From JBMFVE01 sp049966155 (GTDB lineage: Bacteria > Bacteroidota > Ignavibacteria > Kryptoniales > JAKASW01): a stretch of 64,000 bases of DNA. The translations under genes and the position numbers were made by a program. Below, one piece after another: positions 17,079 through 25,238 of the stretch. Numbering within the stretch: position 1 is the first letter of the stretch; each line of letters begins with the position of its first letter. The stretch spans positions 47,045 through 111,044 of the forward strand of contig JBMFVE010000005.1 in NCBI GenBank assembly GCA_049966155.1. The letters run 5' to 3'. The notes below the pieces were generated by a model. It saw nothing but the letters and a program-made list of their open reading frames with translations. It was not told where the DNA came from and did not search any database.

Positions 17079-18914
17079 TTACTTAACACCTCCAATCAAT
17101 TCTATGATTTCATCCTCCAACTCACTCGATTTTAAAGGAAGCCCTCTTACCTTATTAAACTGATGTACAGGTAAAAGAAATTCAGCTTTAATAAGATGAG
17201 CAAGCTGTCCGAGATTGATTTCTGGTACGAAAATCTTTTTAAACTTCTTCAATACGTCACCGAGATTGCGTGGAAAGGGATTCAGATAGCGCAGGTGAGC
17301 ATGGGAGACTGAAAATCCCTTTGCACGGACACGCTCGACAGCTGCCCTAACGGCACCAAAAGTTCCCCCCCAGCTTACTACCAGCACTTCTCCCTCCTCT
17401 TCACCAAAGACATCCTGTAGAGGGATATCCTTGGCTATTCCCTTGACTTTTTCAGCTCTAAGATGAACCATAAAGTCATGATTGTCTGGATCATAGCTAA
17501 CATTGCCTGTAATATGAGCTTTTTCAAGGCCGCCAATCCTATGCTCCAAACCAGGAGTTCCGGGAAGTGCCCATGGACGGACGTTATTTTCGTTCCGTGC
17601 GTATGGGTGGAAGTTCTCGGGGTCTGTCCTAAATGTAACCTGAATTTTCGGAAGCTCATCCGCATCTGGTACAAGCCATGGCTCGCTGCCATTAGCAAGA
17701 TAGCCGTCTGTCAGGAGGTACACAGGAGTCATGTACTTAATAGCAATTCGAGCTGCTTCGTAAGCCATATTGAAGCAGTCCACTGGCGTTGCTGCCGCAA
17801 TAACAGGCGCCGGTGCTTCGCCGTGCCTTCCAAATGTAACAAACAAAAGGTCGGCTTGCTCTGTCTTTGTGGGCAACCCGGTTGAAGGTCCTCCCCGCTG
17901 AACATCTACAATAACCACTGGAAGTTCGAGCATTACAGCTAAACTTACTGTCTCTGATTTAAGGGCTGCGCCAGGGCCGCTCGTTCCAGTAACAGCAAGG
18001 GCTCCAGCATAAGCAGCTCCAACTGCAGCACCCGCAGCGGCAATTTCATCCTCTGCCTGAAATGTTTTCACATCATAGTTCTTGTAAATAGAAAGATTGT
18101 GCAGAATGTCGCTTGCCGGTGTGATTGGGTAGCTTGCATAGTACAGTTGAAGCCCGGCTCTTTGAGCTGCTGCCACCAATCCGAGCGCAGTTGCTTCATT
18201 ACCGGAGATGTTTCTATAAATACCCGGCTTCAACTGTGCGGGTTTTACTTCATAGCGGGAAGTAAATTCCTCAGTAGTTTCTCCGTAATAATATCCAGCT
18301 CTAAGAGCTTTTATATTTGCTTCTGCCAGCAGTGGCTCCTTTCCAAACTTTTCTTTGACCCACTCCTCTGTGGGTTCCATTGGACGGGAAAAGAGCCAGT
18401 ACATCAGACCAAGAGCAAAGAAATTCTTGGACCTGACCATGGCTTTTTGATTCAGCCCCAATCCCTGAAGGGCATTCAATGTAAGCTTGGTAATCGGAAC
18501 TGCCACAAGCTGATATTCACCCAGCGAACCGTCTGTTAGAGGATTTGATTTATAACCCGCCAGCTCGAGATCTCTGTCAACAAAAGAATCAGAGTTGGCT
18601 ATTATTAAGCCCCCTTTTCTTAAATCTTTTAAATGAACCTTCAAAGCAGCCGGATTCATCGCAACCAGAACGTCAGGCTGATCACCGGGTGTCAAAATAT
18701 CTTTACTTGAGAAATGAAGCTGGAAACTGGAAACTCCAAAAAGCGTTCCTGCAGGAGCACGTATCTCCGCGGGATAATCGGGCAAAGTGCTCAGGTCATT
18801 GCCCACCAGCGCAGTGGTGTCGGTAAACCTGGCACCAGTCAACTGCATTCCGTCTCCTGAATCGCCGGCAAACCTAATCACCACGTCGTCCAGGATCTCT
18901 ACTGTCTTACCCAT
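17079..18914 (-). CDS. korA: 2-oxoacid:ferredoxin oxidoreductase, gamma-alpha fused subunit
   Basis: A 611-residue fusion: an N-terminal gamma domain beginning RFAGDSGDGMQLTGARF and a catalytic alpha domain from about residue 225 (ISGNEATALGLVAAA, YPITPASDIL, QAEDEIAAAGAAVGA). The GTSGPGAALKSE segment is typical of the pyrimidine-binding domain. It abuts korB with no spacer, forming a two-gene unit that links central carbon metabolism to ferredoxin, consistent with a facultative or strict anaerobe. Confidence 0.94.
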   Translation of the reverse strand: MGKTVEILDDVVIRFAGDSGDGMQLTGARFTDTTALVGNDLSTLPDYPAEIRAPAGTLFGVSSFQLHFSSKDILTPGDQPDVLVAMNPAALKVHLKDLRKGGLIIANSDSFVDRDLELAGYKSNPLTDGSLGEYQLVAVPITKLTLNALQGLGLNQKAMVRSKNFFALGLMYWLFSRPMEPTEEWVKEKFGKEPLLAEANIKALRAGYYYGETTEEFTSRYEVKPAQLKPGIYRNISGNEATALGLVAAAQRAGLQLYYASYPITPASDILHNLSIYKNYDVKTFQAEDEIAAAGAAVGAAYAGALAVTGTSGPGAALKSETVSLAVMLELPVVIVDVQRGGPSTGLPTKTEQADLLFVTFGRHGEAPAPVIAAATPVDCFNMAYEAARIAIKYMTPVYLLTDGYLANGSEPWLVPDADELPKIQVTFRTDPENFHPYARNENNVRPWALPGTPGLEHRIGGLEKAHITGNVSYDPDNHDFMVHLRAEKVKGIAKDIPLQDVFGEEEGEVLVVSWGGTFGAVRAAVERVRAKGFSVSHAHLRYLNPFPRNLGDVLKKFKKIFVPEINLGQLAHLIKAEFLLPVHQFNKVRGLPLKSSELEDEIIELIGGVK

Positions 18915-18939
18915 AATATCACGTCCTTTGATTTTTTTT

Positions 18940-19674
18940 TCATGAAAACTCGCTTAGAAAGGGAAACCATTTTGCAAAATAACTCGATAATATTTGTAAA
19001 GAATTAGTCATAATAAGAACACCCACAATAATCAAAAGAATACCACCAACTATTTCAACCCATCTCACGTACTTGCTGAATTTTTTAAAAAAAGACAGGA
19101 ATGCATTTACGCTGACACTGGTTATTAGAAATGGTATTCCAAGTCCGATAGAGTATACAGACAACAGTATTATCCCCTTCATTACTGTATCCTGCTGTGA
19201 AGCAATAGCCAAAATTCCAGCCAGAACGGGCCCTATGCACGGTGTCCATCCGAATGCAAATGCTAATCCGGCAACAAATGATCCAAACGGCCCAATCTTC
19301 TTCTCGGAATGGAACTTCTTTTCATAGTTAAGAAATTTTATCTTGAAGATTCCAGTCATGTGAATGCCGAATAGAATTATTACAATGCCGGCAATTTTTG
19401 CAAACAAATCAAACTTTTCCTGTAGAAATTTGCCTATAGCTGTGGCCGATGCTCCAAGAGCCACGAAGACCACAGAAAATCCTATCACAAATAATAAGGA
19501 ATTGAGAGTCACCTTCTTGAAAAGCTCAGAGCGAGAGCTGTTTAGCATCTCGTCAAAGCTATACCCACTAATAAAAGAGAGGTAGCCCGGCACTATTGGC
19601 AGGACACACGGTGAAACGAACGATAAGACACCGAACACAAAGGCAGTTAGTACTGTTACGTTCTCCAACAGCAT
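18940..19674 (-). CDS. ccdA: CcdA/DsbD-type thiol electron transporter
   Basis: A 244-residue inner-membrane protein with six predicted helices. Two redox cysteines lie in pseudo-repeated Pro-Cys motifs: FVSPCVLPIVPGYLSF near residue 23 and WTPCIGPVL in the middle. The CcdA family moves electrons from cytoplasmic thioredoxin across the membrane to periplasmic thioredoxin-like proteins. Likely partners are trxA and the membrane-anchored TlpA-like and CRAC proteins 6-9 kb away. It ends 26 bp before korA starts on the opposite reading order, i.e. it is upstream of korA on the same strand. Confidence 0.92.
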   Translation of the reverse strand: MLLENVTVLTAFVFGVLSFVSPCVLPIVPGYLSFISGYSFDEMLNSSRSELFKKVTLNSLLFVIGFSVVFVALGASATAIGKFLQEKFDLFAKIAGIVIILFGIHMTGIFKIKFLNYEKKFHSEKKIGPFGSFVAGLAFAFGWTPCIGPVLAGILAIASQQDTVMKGIILLSVYSIGLGIPFLITSVSVNAFLSFFKKFSKYVRWVEIVGGILLIIVGVLIMTNSLQILSSYFAKWFPFLSEFS

Positions 19675-19809
19675 CTCCTCTTAAAATTTAACTCAGCATA
19701 CAAAATTGAACAACTGCAAACCATCGTTAAGTTAGATGAAAAAACAAACGAATAGGTTCTCCTCTTCACGCCTTTTAAAACGTACGAAGAGATGTCAAAG
19801 TTCGCAGCC

Positions 19810-20259
19810 CTATTCTGGTGTTCTAACAACCAGAACATTTATTTCTGCTACAACTTGCTGATGAAGTCTGACCTGCACTTTATATGTTCCCAGTGCCTTT
19901 ATCGGATCATCAAGCAAAATCTTCCTTCGGTCAATTTCAATACCCTTCTCAAGCAGCTTTTCAGCAATCATTTGAGATGTGACAGATCCAAAGAGCTTAT
20001 CTTCCTCACCTGCCTGGGCCTCTATTATAATCGAAGTAGATGCTATCTTTTCAGCCAGTGTCTGAGCATCTTTTATTTCTCTGTTCAATCTGGCTTCATA
20101 CGCCTTTTTCTCGTTTTCAACCATTTTTAGATACCCGGGCGCATAGGGATAGGCAATTTTTTGTGGAATTAGATAGTTACGAGCATAGCCGTCACGAACT
20201 TCTATAACCTTCCCAATTTCTCCAAGTCCTTCGTGGTTCTTCCTCAGTATTACTTTCAT
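19810..20259 (-). CDS. rplI: Ribosomal protein bL9
   Basis: A 149-residue large-subunit protein. The N-terminal RNA-binding domain reads MKVILRKNHEGLGEIGKVIEV, with GYARNYLIPQKIA, followed by the long connecting helix and the C-terminal domain with LFGSVTSQMIAE. It is the last gene of the S6-Ssb-S18-L9 string, the standard bacterial order. The 135 bp after it up to ccdA hold no recognisable feature. Confidence 0.97.
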   Translation of the reverse strand: MKVILRKNHEGLGEIGKVIEVRDGYARNYLIPQKIAYPYAPGYLKMVENEKKAYEARLNREIKDAQTLAEKIASTSIIIEAQAGEEDKLFGSVTSQMIAEKLLEKGIEIDRRKILLDDPIKALGTYKVQVRLHQQVVAEINVLVVRTPE

Positions 20260-20308
20260 ATCAGCTCCTTTAATGATTAAAAGGTATCGTTACCCAAGAG
20301 GTAAAAGC

Positions 20309-20542
20309 TTACCTGATTATGTCGGACACATATGGCAGAAGTGCCAGATGTCGTGCACGCTTGATTGCAAGCGCGAGTTGGCGTTGATGTTTGGCACAGG
20401 TTCCTGTCACACGACGGGGAATGATCTTACCCTGTTCACTGGTGAACTTTGCAAGCTTCTTCTCGTCCTTGTAGTCAATATAAACATCACCGGTCTCACA
20501 GAACCTGCACACTCTTTTCTTTTTGATTTCTTTAATTGGCAT
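20309..20542 (-). CDS. rpsR: Ribosomal protein bS18
   Basis: A 77-residue small-subunit protein that pairs with bS6 on the platform. The N-terminus carries CRFCETGDVYIDYKD, a CxxC pair as in zinc-binding S18 variants, followed by the conserved IIPRRVTGTCAKHQRQLA block. It lies 10 bp after ssb and 49 bp before rplI. Confidence 0.97.
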   Translation of the reverse strand: MPIKEIKKKRVCRFCETGDVYIDYKDEKKLAKFTSEQGKIIPRRVTGTCAKHQRQLALAIKRARHLALLPYVSDIIR

Positions 20543-20552
20543 TAATCTTCAC

Positions 20553-21035
20553 CTATTTTTGTTTTTCTTCACCATTACCTTTGAGCAAATCCGATTCTTC
20601 ATCGGTCAAAAATTGGTCAAAAGAATCATCTGTAAATGTGGTTTCTTCATCTTCAGTGCCACCACTGCCGGAGATTTCTGAATATCGACCCTGTTTGTTC
20701 AGGAACTGGATGCGACGGGCTTTTATCTCCACAACAGACCTATGGTGGCCATCGTCAGTCGTCCAATTGCGGCTCTGAAGCTCACCATCTATTAAGACAG
20801 CACTGCCCCTTTTGAGCCGATCCCTACAGCTATCTGCAAGTTTGTTCCAGGCAACCACCCCAACGTAACATACATCCTCCTGCCATTGGTTCTGGCTGTC
20901 CCGAAACTTTCGATTAGCTGCAACTGTAAAATTAACCACAGGAGTTCCATTGGTGGTACGACGAAAAATTGGATCTTTTGTTAAATTTCCGGCTATAATC
21001 ACACAATTCATTTCAGGCATTTTCAAATCGGCCAT
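20553..21035 (-). CDS. ssb: Single-stranded DNA-binding protein
   Basis: A 160-residue SSB with an N-terminal OB fold (MNCVIIAGNLTKDPIFRRT, VVNFTVAANRKF, AVLIDGELQSRNW), an acidic Gly/Ser linker and an acidic C-terminus. The tail (SDLLKGNGEEKQK) lacks the usual terminal DDDLPF hexapeptide, so partner recruitment may differ, or a second SSB may exist elsewhere. The stop is TAG. It is placed between rpsF and rpsR as in most bacteria. Confidence 0.95.
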   Translation of the reverse strand: MADLKMPEMNCVIIAGNLTKDPIFRRTTNGTPVVNFTVAANRKFRDSQNQWQEDVCYVGVVAWNKLADSCRDRLKRGSAVLIDGELQSRNWTTDDGHHRSVVEIKARRIQFLNKQGRYSEISGSGGTEDEETTFTDDSFDQFLTDEESDLLKGNGEEKQK

Positions 21036-21083
21036 GAGTCCTCCAAATCGTTTGACCTTGTGCTATTGTTAACATTGGCTATT

Positions 21084-21479
21084 TCACTCTTTAGCTGGTT
21101 CCTCTGATTGATCTGATTGATCCGTTCTGACCATGTGCTGATGGTGAACCTCTTTGATACCAGCTCTAGCTTTTTTCATGTTCTTGTTAACTGAAACAGT
21201 CAGGTATCTAACAATTTCTTCATCCAGCTTAAATGTTGATTCCAACTTTTTCACAATATCACTTGGGGCCCTGTAATTCATCTGAACGTAAAAACCGGCA
21301 TTCTTTTTCCTGATTGGATAAGCCAGCCGCTTTCTTCCCCAGCGATCAATGGAGGTAACTTCACCACCATTGCTTGTAACCAGCTCAGTGTAACGAGTTA
21401 TAATTGACTCAATCTGGCTGTCTTCAAGATTTGAATTAATAATGTAAGTTGTTTCGTATTCTTTTTGTGATGTGTTCAT
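21084..21479 (-). CDS. rpsF: Ribosomal protein bS6
   Basis: A 131-residue protein with the S6 ferredoxin-like fold (YETTYIINSNLEDSQIESII, DRWGRKRLAYPIRKKNAGFYVQMNY) and a polar C-terminal extension rich in Q, S and E. A strong AAGGAGGTG site lies 8 nt before the ATG, and a long perfect hairpin lies 26 nt further upstream. First gene of the rpsF-ssb-rpsR-rplI set. Confidence 0.97.
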   Translation of the reverse strand: MNTSQKEYETTYIINSNLEDSQIESIITRYTELVTSNGGEVTSIDRWGRKRLAYPIRKKNAGFYVQMNYRAPSDIVKKLESTFKLDEEIVRYLTVSVNKNMKKARAGIKEVHHQHMVRTDQSDQSEEPAKE

Positions 21480-21505
21480 TTATTTCACCTCCTTTGGTCT
21501 TTTAG

Positions 21506-21530
21506 GCTGCCTGCTGGTGAAGCAGGCAGC
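21506..21530 (-). promoter_or_regulatory. Perfect 10-bp hairpin in the rpsF leader
   Basis: GCTGCCTGCT and AGCAGGCAGC form a perfect stem with a 5-nt loop between the pth stop and the rpsF ribosome-binding site. No T-run follows it on the minus strand, so it is not a typical terminator. It could be a leader control element for S6 (the known S6:S18 leader motif with its CCG bulge is not evident) or an mRNA-processing or stability hairpin. Confidence 0.5.
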
Positions 21531-21559
21531 AGGTTATGAATTGTTATCCTGATCGATTA

Positions 21560-22117
21560 TCAATTGTATTGATTCATAGCTGCTTCTGTCCCCTCTGTTA
21601 AAAACGTTAAAACTGCATCTGTAGCGGTATTTACCATTTTTTCCACGACAGGGATTTCTTCAGGAGAAAATGTTGACAAAACGAAACTTGCCATATCGCT
21701 GCCCGGCTTCACTTGCTCGTTTCCAATCCCACATCGCAGCCTGGGAAAACGGTTGCTGCCAAGGCTATAGATAATAGACGCGACGCCGTTATGACCACCG
21801 TCGCTGCCCATTTTTCTGATGCGAATTTTTCCAAGCGGCAAGGCAAAATCGTCATATGTTACGAGCATATCAGCAAGGTTAATTTCAAATCTCTCTATTG
21901 CATCCTTAACTGCATTGCCACTGTTGTTCATATAAGTTGTAGGCTTTAGAAGGTATACCTCATCACCGGCGATCGAAAACCTGGCAAAATAATAGTCGCC
22001 TTTTCCCGGAAGAAAATGTTTCTTGAATTTCCGCGCAAGACTGTCAACCACCATAAAACCTACATTGTGGCGCGTTGCTTCAAACTCTTTTCCGACATTC
22101 CCCAGGCCAACAATCAT
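21560..22117 (-). CDS. pth: Peptidyl-tRNA hydrolase
   Basis: A 185-residue enzyme that recycles peptidyl-tRNA. It opens MIVGLGNVGKEF, has the catalytic-His segment TRHNVGFMVVD, then KPTTYMNNSG, the DD of VTYDDFALPLG, and GSDGGHNGVASI. The usual GLGNPG reads GLGNVG here. The start at 22117 fits the family; an in-frame ATG at 22297 would add 60 residues overlapping L25 and is rejected. It is 34 bp downstream of the L25 gene, a conserved pairing. Confidence 0.95.
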   Translation of the reverse strand: MIVGLGNVGKEFEATRHNVGFMVVDSLARKFKKHFLPGKGDYYFARFSIAGDEVYLLKPTTYMNNSGNAVKDAIERFEINLADMLVTYDDFALPLGKIRIRKMGSDGGHNGVASIIYSLGSNRFPRLRCGIGNEQVKPGSDMASFVLSTFSPEEIPVVEKMVNTATDAVLTFLTEGTEAAMNQYN

Positions 22118-22151
22118 CTTTCTCGCCACAGACTCACACAGTTTAAGCGAC

Positions 22152-22823
22152 TCACTCCTGTTTCCCTTTTTCTTCCTGTTGGCCTTCAGTTTCTTCAGCC
22201 TTCTTTGCTTTTCCGATGACCTCGGGCTCAGCAGGTTGTTCAACTGCAGTCGCAGCTGCTTCAGCAGTTTCTTCTTTAAGCGAAGGCGGCGGTACAATTG
22301 TCACTATTGACGATTCAGGATTATCCAGTACCCTCACCCCCTCCAATTTCAAGTCCTTAACATGCAGGGAGTCGGCAATACCCAGCTCAGAAATGTCTAC
22401 AGTAATATGTTCCGGCACATTCTCCGGCGAGCACTGTATCTTAATCCTGTGGAGCGAGTGCTGCACAATTCCGCCATCCTTGACACCTTTCGGCGTACCC
22501 AGAAGCTGAAGTGGGACCTGAACAATAATCTTTTGTCCTTCTCGCACACCGTGAAGATCAAAATGAATTATCTTGTCGGCAACAGGATCTATTTGCAAAT
22601 CATGCAAGATTGCTCGCTGTTCAGTCCCATCATTGAATTTAACTTTAATAACACGTGTCACATGCGATCTTGAAAGATTTCGGATTGAAGCTTCATCTGC
22701 CTGAACCGCAACATTCTCATTTCCAGAGTAAAAAACCCCGGGGATCTTTTTTTCTTTAAAGAGTTGCTTAGCTTTCTTTCCAATTAACGTTCGTCTGTCA
22801 ACTTTCAAAACTACTTCTTCCAT
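22152..22823 (-). CDS. rplY: Ribosomal protein bL25, long CTC type
   Basis: A 223-residue 5S-rRNA-binding protein of the CTC/TL5 type: N-terminal L25 domain (KVDRRTLIGKKAKQLF, RAILHDLQIDPVADKIIHFDL) and a C-terminal beta domain (PENVPEHITVDISELGIADSLHVKDL), ending in an acidic/lysine tail. The ATG at 22823 has an AGAGGA site; the earlier in-frame ATG at 22847 overlaps prs and is less likely. It sits between prs and pth, as in many bacteria. Confidence 0.93.
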   Translation of the reverse strand: MEEVVLKVDRRTLIGKKAKQLFKEKKIPGVFYSGNENVAVQADEASIRNLSRSHVTRVIKVKFNDGTEQRAILHDLQIDPVADKIIHFDLHGVREGQKIIVQVPLQLLGTPKGVKDGGIVQHSLHRIKIQCSPENVPEHITVDISELGIADSLHVKDLKLEGVRVLDNPESSIVTIVPPPSLKEETAEAAATAVEQPAEPEVIGKAKKAEETEGQQEEKGKQE

Positions 22824-22833
22824 TTTCTTCCTC

Positions 22834-23766
22834 TTACTTAATTTCAAACAATGAACTTATAGACTCATTTTGGTACGTTCTCCTGATTGCCTCAGCAAAA
22901 AGTTTTGCAACAGACCTCACTTCAATTCTATCTGAGTGTTTTTTCATCGGAATTGTATCGCTAACAATGAGCTTTTTTATTGCCGACCTATTAACCCTGT
23001 CTATCGCATCTCCACTGAAAATGGGATGGGTACACGCACCGTAAATGTCGTTTGCACCGGCAGATTTCAAAGCATTAACCGCAGCCGTAAACGTCCCAGC
23101 AGTATCAATAAGATCGTCAACAATTAATACGTTCTTACCTTTAACATCTCCAATAATGTTTACGACCTCTGCAACATTTGCCTTTGGCCTGCGCTTGTCT
23201 ATCAGTACAAGCTCAGCTTCAAGCCGAGTAGCATAGGCACGTGCAAATTTAATTCCGCCGACATCAGGAGAAACTACAGCGAGATTTGGTATCTTCATCT
23301 CTTTTATGCATTTCACAAAAACTGCCGATGAATATAAATGATCGACAGGGATATCAAAAAAGCCCTGAATTTGTGCAGCGTGGAGATCCATTGTAAGGAC
23401 ACGATCTGCACCTGCATGTGTCAAAAGATTCGCAACCAGTTTTGAGGTTATGGCAACTCTTGGCTGGTCCTTCCTGTCCTGTCTTGCATAACCAAAATAT
23501 GGGATGACGGCTGTAACGCGAACTGCTGATGCCCTTTTGGCAGCGTCAATCATAATTAAAAGCTCCATCAGGTTATCAGCTGGCGGGTTGGTGCTTTGAA
23601 TAATGAACACATCGGCGCCACGAATATTATCAGAATATTTAACCCAAATTTCGCCATCGCTAAAATTAATTATCTCACGCTCTCCAAGCGGTTCACCTAT
23701 TTCTCTCGCTATACTTTCAGCAAGAGGCAAATTACTTCTGCCAGAAAATATCTTTATGCCGTCCAT
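22834..23766 (-). CDS. prs: Ribose-phosphate pyrophosphokinase
   Basis: A 310-residue class I PRPP synthetase making phosphoribosyl diphosphate for nucleotide, His and Trp synthesis. Visible features are FSGRSNLPLAESIA, the ATP-binding YARQDRKDQPR, the metal site TMDLHAAQIQGFF and the PRPP loop VDDLIDTAGTF. Length and motifs are standard. It is the first gene of the L25-pth unit and follows tRNA-Gln. Confidence 0.97.
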   Translation of the reverse strand: MDGIKIFSGRSNLPLAESIAREIGEPLGEREIINFSDGEIWVKYSDNIRGADVFIIQSTNPPADNLMELLIMIDAAKRASAVRVTAVIPYFGYARQDRKDQPRVAITSKLVANLLTHAGADRVLTMDLHAAQIQGFFDIPVDHLYSSAVFVKCIKEMKIPNLAVVSPDVGGIKFARAYATRLEAELVLIDKRRPKANVAEVVNIIGDVKGKNVLIVDDLIDTAGTFTAAVNALKSAGANDIYGACTHPIFSGDAIDRVNRSAIKKLIVSDTIPMKKHSDRIEVRSVAKLFAEAIRRTYQNESISSLFEIK

Positions 23767-23848
23767 TAAAGTTCTGTTTTAAGTAAGAATTGCATATTTC
23801 AAGCGAGAACAATTATTTATTTACTCATTTATCAAACAGATAATCTTG

Positions 23849-23920
23849 CTGGGGCGGTAGGATTCGAACCTACGGATGACGGCTCCAAAGGCCGTTGCCT
23901 TACCACTTGGCTACGCCCCA
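23849..23920 (-). tRNA. tRNA-Gln (anticodon TTG)
   Basis: On the minus strand a full cloverleaf reads TGGGGCG ... CGCCCCA plus discriminator G, with D arm, anticodon stem CGGCC/GGCCG-type around CTTTGGA giving TTG, and T arm GTAGG-TTCGAAT-CCTAC. The CCA end is not encoded. The 228 bp beyond it (23921-24148) hold no supported feature. Confidence 0.95.
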
Positions 23921-24148
23921 AGTTTTCTGGACTCTTTCCACCAAAAAACTCCCGATAGCCGAATTGTTTCCTACTCCCGGCAATCCCTTCACGGAAAGGA
24001 GACTTGAGGAAATTGCTCCGTTTTTCCAACCCGTTGAGAAGCCGCTGGAATTGTTCCTACAGGAATAAAATATAGCTTCCTCATCCTAAAAATCAAAGCC
24101 TTACATCTCCCCGCAAAAGTAAGAGCTCTCGACATGGAGAGTGTGAAC

Positions 24149-25177
24149 TTAATCGATTTTTACTACAACTTTCCCAGTAGTCTTTCCACTCTGCAAACGG
24201 TGTATCGCCTGCAGCATTTGGTCGAATTGAAACACGTCACCAACATACGGCTTTTTTAGCCTCAGTTTGACAATTTCATCCAGCATTGCTTTTAACATAT
24301 CGACACGATCGTAAAGCCAGATAAGATTAAATCCAAGAACCGATTTGTTGGACTCTATTAGCTCAAGTGTATGGTACCTTGGGAGCAAAAAATATTGTCG
24401 TGCAAGGTTAAAGTAGTTCGGTCGGGTGTTACCAGTTGCAAACTGAGACAGTCCGTAGGCAACCAACCTGCCGGTTAGCGAAAGCATGTCAAAGCTCTCA
24501 CGCTGTATTCTCCCACCTATTGAATCGAGGACAAGGTCAAGAGGACGCCCATTGAGTGCCTTCCTCAGGTCGCCTTTAAAATTCCTGCTGCGTATTATAA
24601 CAGCGTCGCATCCCTCTTTTCTTGCAAGATCCGCTTTAGAAGGACTGCCAACAGTACCAATTGTATAGGCATTAAATTTTTTTGCAATCCTATTGGCATA
24701 AACTCCAACGCCCCCCGCAACACTGTGGATTAAAACAGTTTGTCCTTCCTTCAGACCACCCATTGGTAGCAGAGCATAATATGCAGTCAACGCCTGAACA
24801 ATAAACGATGCGCCTTCCTCAAAACTCCAATCGTCAGGAATGCGTGTTATGTACCTGTGATCAATATTTAAGTGGGTTGTGTACGAACCAAACCTAATTG
24901 AACCCATCACGCGATCATTAATTTCATAATTGTTAACCCTCTTACCCTTCTCAACGATAATCCCACTGAACTCAAGACCTGGAATAAAATCCTTCTTTGG
25001 TGCAGCCTTGTATAGGCCAAGAATAGTGAACAGATCGGCAAAATTCAAACCTATAGCCTTCACCTCGATACGTACCTCGTTTTCGCCGACTTCGCTTAAT
25101 TCCTCTTCTACCAGTTTAAGATTGTGGAAAGATCCAGGTTTGGTAATTCTATAAGACCATCTCCTCATAAATATCAA
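24149..25177 (-). CDS. Zinc-independent MDR/quinone oxidoreductase-like protein
   Basis: A 342-residue medium-chain dehydrogenase/reductase of the quinone-oxidoreductase/VAT-1 group. The N-terminal GroES-like domain has LNFADLFTILGLY and PGLEFSGIIVEKG; the Rossmann domain has VLIHSVAGGVGVYANRIAKK for NAD(P)H. The structural zinc cysteines of alcohol dehydrogenases are absent, so zinc-independent reduction of quinones or enones is likely. The substrate is unknown and the gene seems to stand alone. Confidence 0.85.
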   Translation of the reverse strand: MIFMRRWSYRITKPGSFHNLKLVEEELSEVGENEVRIEVKAIGLNFADLFTILGLYKAAPKKDFIPGLEFSGIIVEKGKRVNNYEINDRVMGSIRFGSYTTHLNIDHRYITRIPDDWSFEEGASFIVQALTAYYALLPMGGLKEGQTVLIHSVAGGVGVYANRIAKKFNAYTIGTVGSPSKADLARKEGCDAVIIRSRNFKGDLRKALNGRPLDLVLDSIGGRIQRESFDMLSLTGRLVAYGLSQFATGNTRPNYFNLARQYFLLPRYHTLELIESNKSVLGFNLIWLYDRVDMLKAMLDEIVKLRLKKPYVGDVFQFDQMLQAIHRLQSGKTTGKVVVKID

Positions 25178-25238
25178 CCTCTAAACAACGAAGGCATTCA
25201 TATAAATTAACCAGCATTGTAAGCTTTCAATCTTCAAA

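Noticed and set aside
18930..18945. T-run between korA start and ccdA stop as a terminator
   Set aside because: There is no stem before it and it lies between two same-strand genes.
22118..22297. Long N-terminal extension of peptidyl-tRNA hydrolase
   Set aside because: It overlaps the L25 gene and its composition is that of an out-of-frame shadow; the family start is at 22117.
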